DNA from: Roseovarius sp. SCSIO 43702
GTDB lineage: Bacteria > Pseudomonadota > Alphaproteobacteria > Rhodobacterales > Rhodobacteraceae
Length of the DNA stretch: 64,000 nt
Direction: 5' to 3'
Assembly (NCBI RefSeq): GCF_019599045.1
Contig: NZ_CP080623.1
Location: 1,262,501 to 1,326,500, forward strand
Shown here in pieces: positions 63,472 through 64,000 of the stretch; positions within the stretch are counted from its first letter, which is position 1; every line of letters begins with the position of its first letter. The notes beneath the pieces are model-generated. The model was not told the origin of the DNA. It did no database searches and saw only the letters and a list, made by a program, of their open reading frames with translations. The position numbers and the translations under genes are program-made.

Positions 63472-64000
63472 ATGACGTTGAGCTTCGCCCCCGAGCGGAT
63501 CGAGACTTGGCCGCTGGCCAAGCTCCAGCCCTACGCGAAGAACGCGAAGGTGCATGGCGCCGACCAGGTCGCGAAGATTGCTGCCAGCATGGCCGAGTTC
63601 GGCTGGACCGTGCCCTGCCTCGTCGGCGAGGACGGCGAGCTGATCGCGGGCCACGGCCGGGTGCTGGCCGCGACGCAGCTCGGACTGACCGAGGCGCCGG
63701 TTATCGTGCTCGGGCATCTGACCGAAGCACAGCGGCGGGCCTACCGGATCGCGGACAACAAGCTGACGGAACTCGGCAGCTGGGACGAGGCGCTGCTCTC
63801 TGCCGAACTTCAGGACCTGCTCGCGAACGAATACGACCTGTCGCTGGTCGGCTTCTCGGACGGCGAGCTGGACAAGCTGCTGGCCTTCGATCCGGACGGG
63901 GGCGGGGAAGAAGAAGGGGGCGCCGGCGGCTCCGTGCCGCCGGTGACCATCCCTGAGCCGCCTCGCAATCCGGCCTCGCGGACGGGTGATCTGTGGATCC
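63472..64000 (+). CDS. ParB-domain protein, probably the N-terminus of a phage ParB/DNA methyltransferase (cut by window end)
   Basis: Only the first 176 residues are present. The ParB/sulfiredoxin-type nuclease-like domain is clear: WPLAKLQPYAKNAKVHGADQ, then LIAGHGRVLAATQLGL with the G-H-x-R motif and AYRIADNKLTELGSWDE. Residues near the end (PEPPRNPASRTGDLWI) are the usual linker into an N6-adenine/N4-cytosine methyltransferase (G-D-L-W-x-L-G). Such fusions are common before terminase genes in phages and protect phage DNA. The methylase part would lie beyond 64000. Confidence 0.85.
   Translation, partial: MTLSFAPERIETWPLAKLQPYAKNAKVHGADQVAKIAASMAEFGWTVPCLVGEDGELIAGHGRVLAATQLGLTEAPVIVLGHLTEAQRRAYRIADNKLTELGSWDEALLSAELQDLLANEYDLSLVGFSDGELDKLLAFDPDGGGEEEGGAGGSVPPVTIPEPPRNPASRTGDLWI

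Overview
The window looks like a chromosome segment of a high-GC marine-type alphaproteobacterium, most likely order Rhodobacterales. The strongest pointer is the trgA-trgB-cysK gene order, known as a tellurite-resistance locus in Rhodobacter sphaeroides. Short ATGA/GTGA overlaps between genes and the overall protein composition fit this. No 16S or ribosomal marker lies in the window, so the genus is not set.

Layout. (1) 1-11.4 kb is core-like chromosome: a Usp stress protein, a BCCT osmolyte transporter, a class V aminotransferase, photolyase, a cyclopropane fatty-acid synthase, trgA-trgB-cysK and a large MscS-type channel, ending at tRNA-Ser(GGA). (2) 11.4-25 kb begins with a serine recombinase whose reading frame runs antisense through the whole tRNA-Ser, as expected at the end of an integrated element. 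It carries transposase relics, an XRE/ImmA-type metallopeptidase gene overlapping a beta-family gene, a decayed IS5-family element, and a complete four-gene QatABCD anti-phage operon. (3) 24.4-35 kb is a metal-resistance segment: a CmtR-like sensor divergent from a CDF-type transporter, a minimal tyrosine recombinase, an IS66 relic, then a copper cluster (cytochrome c, small secreted protein, multicopper oxidase, 42-residue membrane peptide, DUF302 protein, TVP38-type protein, APC permease, CopA-type ATPase behind a MerR-type promoter). It ends abruptly in a fragment of an unrelated methyltransferase.

(4) 35.4-49.3 kb is a second defence-like region. It holds an AT-rich pair (AAA15-type ATPase plus TOPRIM/DUF4276-like protein), three small unknown genes, 1.6 kb with little or no coding, and a run of minus-strand genes from 49.3 down to 40.6 kb: a four-gene serine-recombinase/DUF2924 operon, then DUF488, an overlapping unknown gene, and a type III-like Mod/Res pair. 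(5) 49.6-64 kb reads rightward: two overlapping unknown genes (the second with a winged-helix-like C-terminus), then a tightly packed phage-like replication module (sigma-like factor, RecA-like ATPase, DUF669-like protein, Cas4-like nuclease, RecD-like helicase, TOPRIM primase/ATPase, RuvC-like nuclease, DUF6362), a DUF3800 cargo gene and a ParB-domain protein cut by the window end. An array of GGGGAACCT repeats in both orientations plus a 28-bp alternating purine-pyrimidine tract at the 3' end of the primase gene is a candidate replication origin.

Taken together, a core backbone has been loaded at tRNA-Ser with layered mobile DNA. Three recombinases, several broken transposons and a dispersed intergenic repeat family separate blocks of phage defence and metal resistance. 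The best candidates for poorly described systems are the ImmA/beta pair, the AAA15/TOPRIM pair, the DUF488/unknown/Mod-Res run and the 49.6-51.8 kb pair. All functional statements come from reading sequence and remembered family features; no database search was run.
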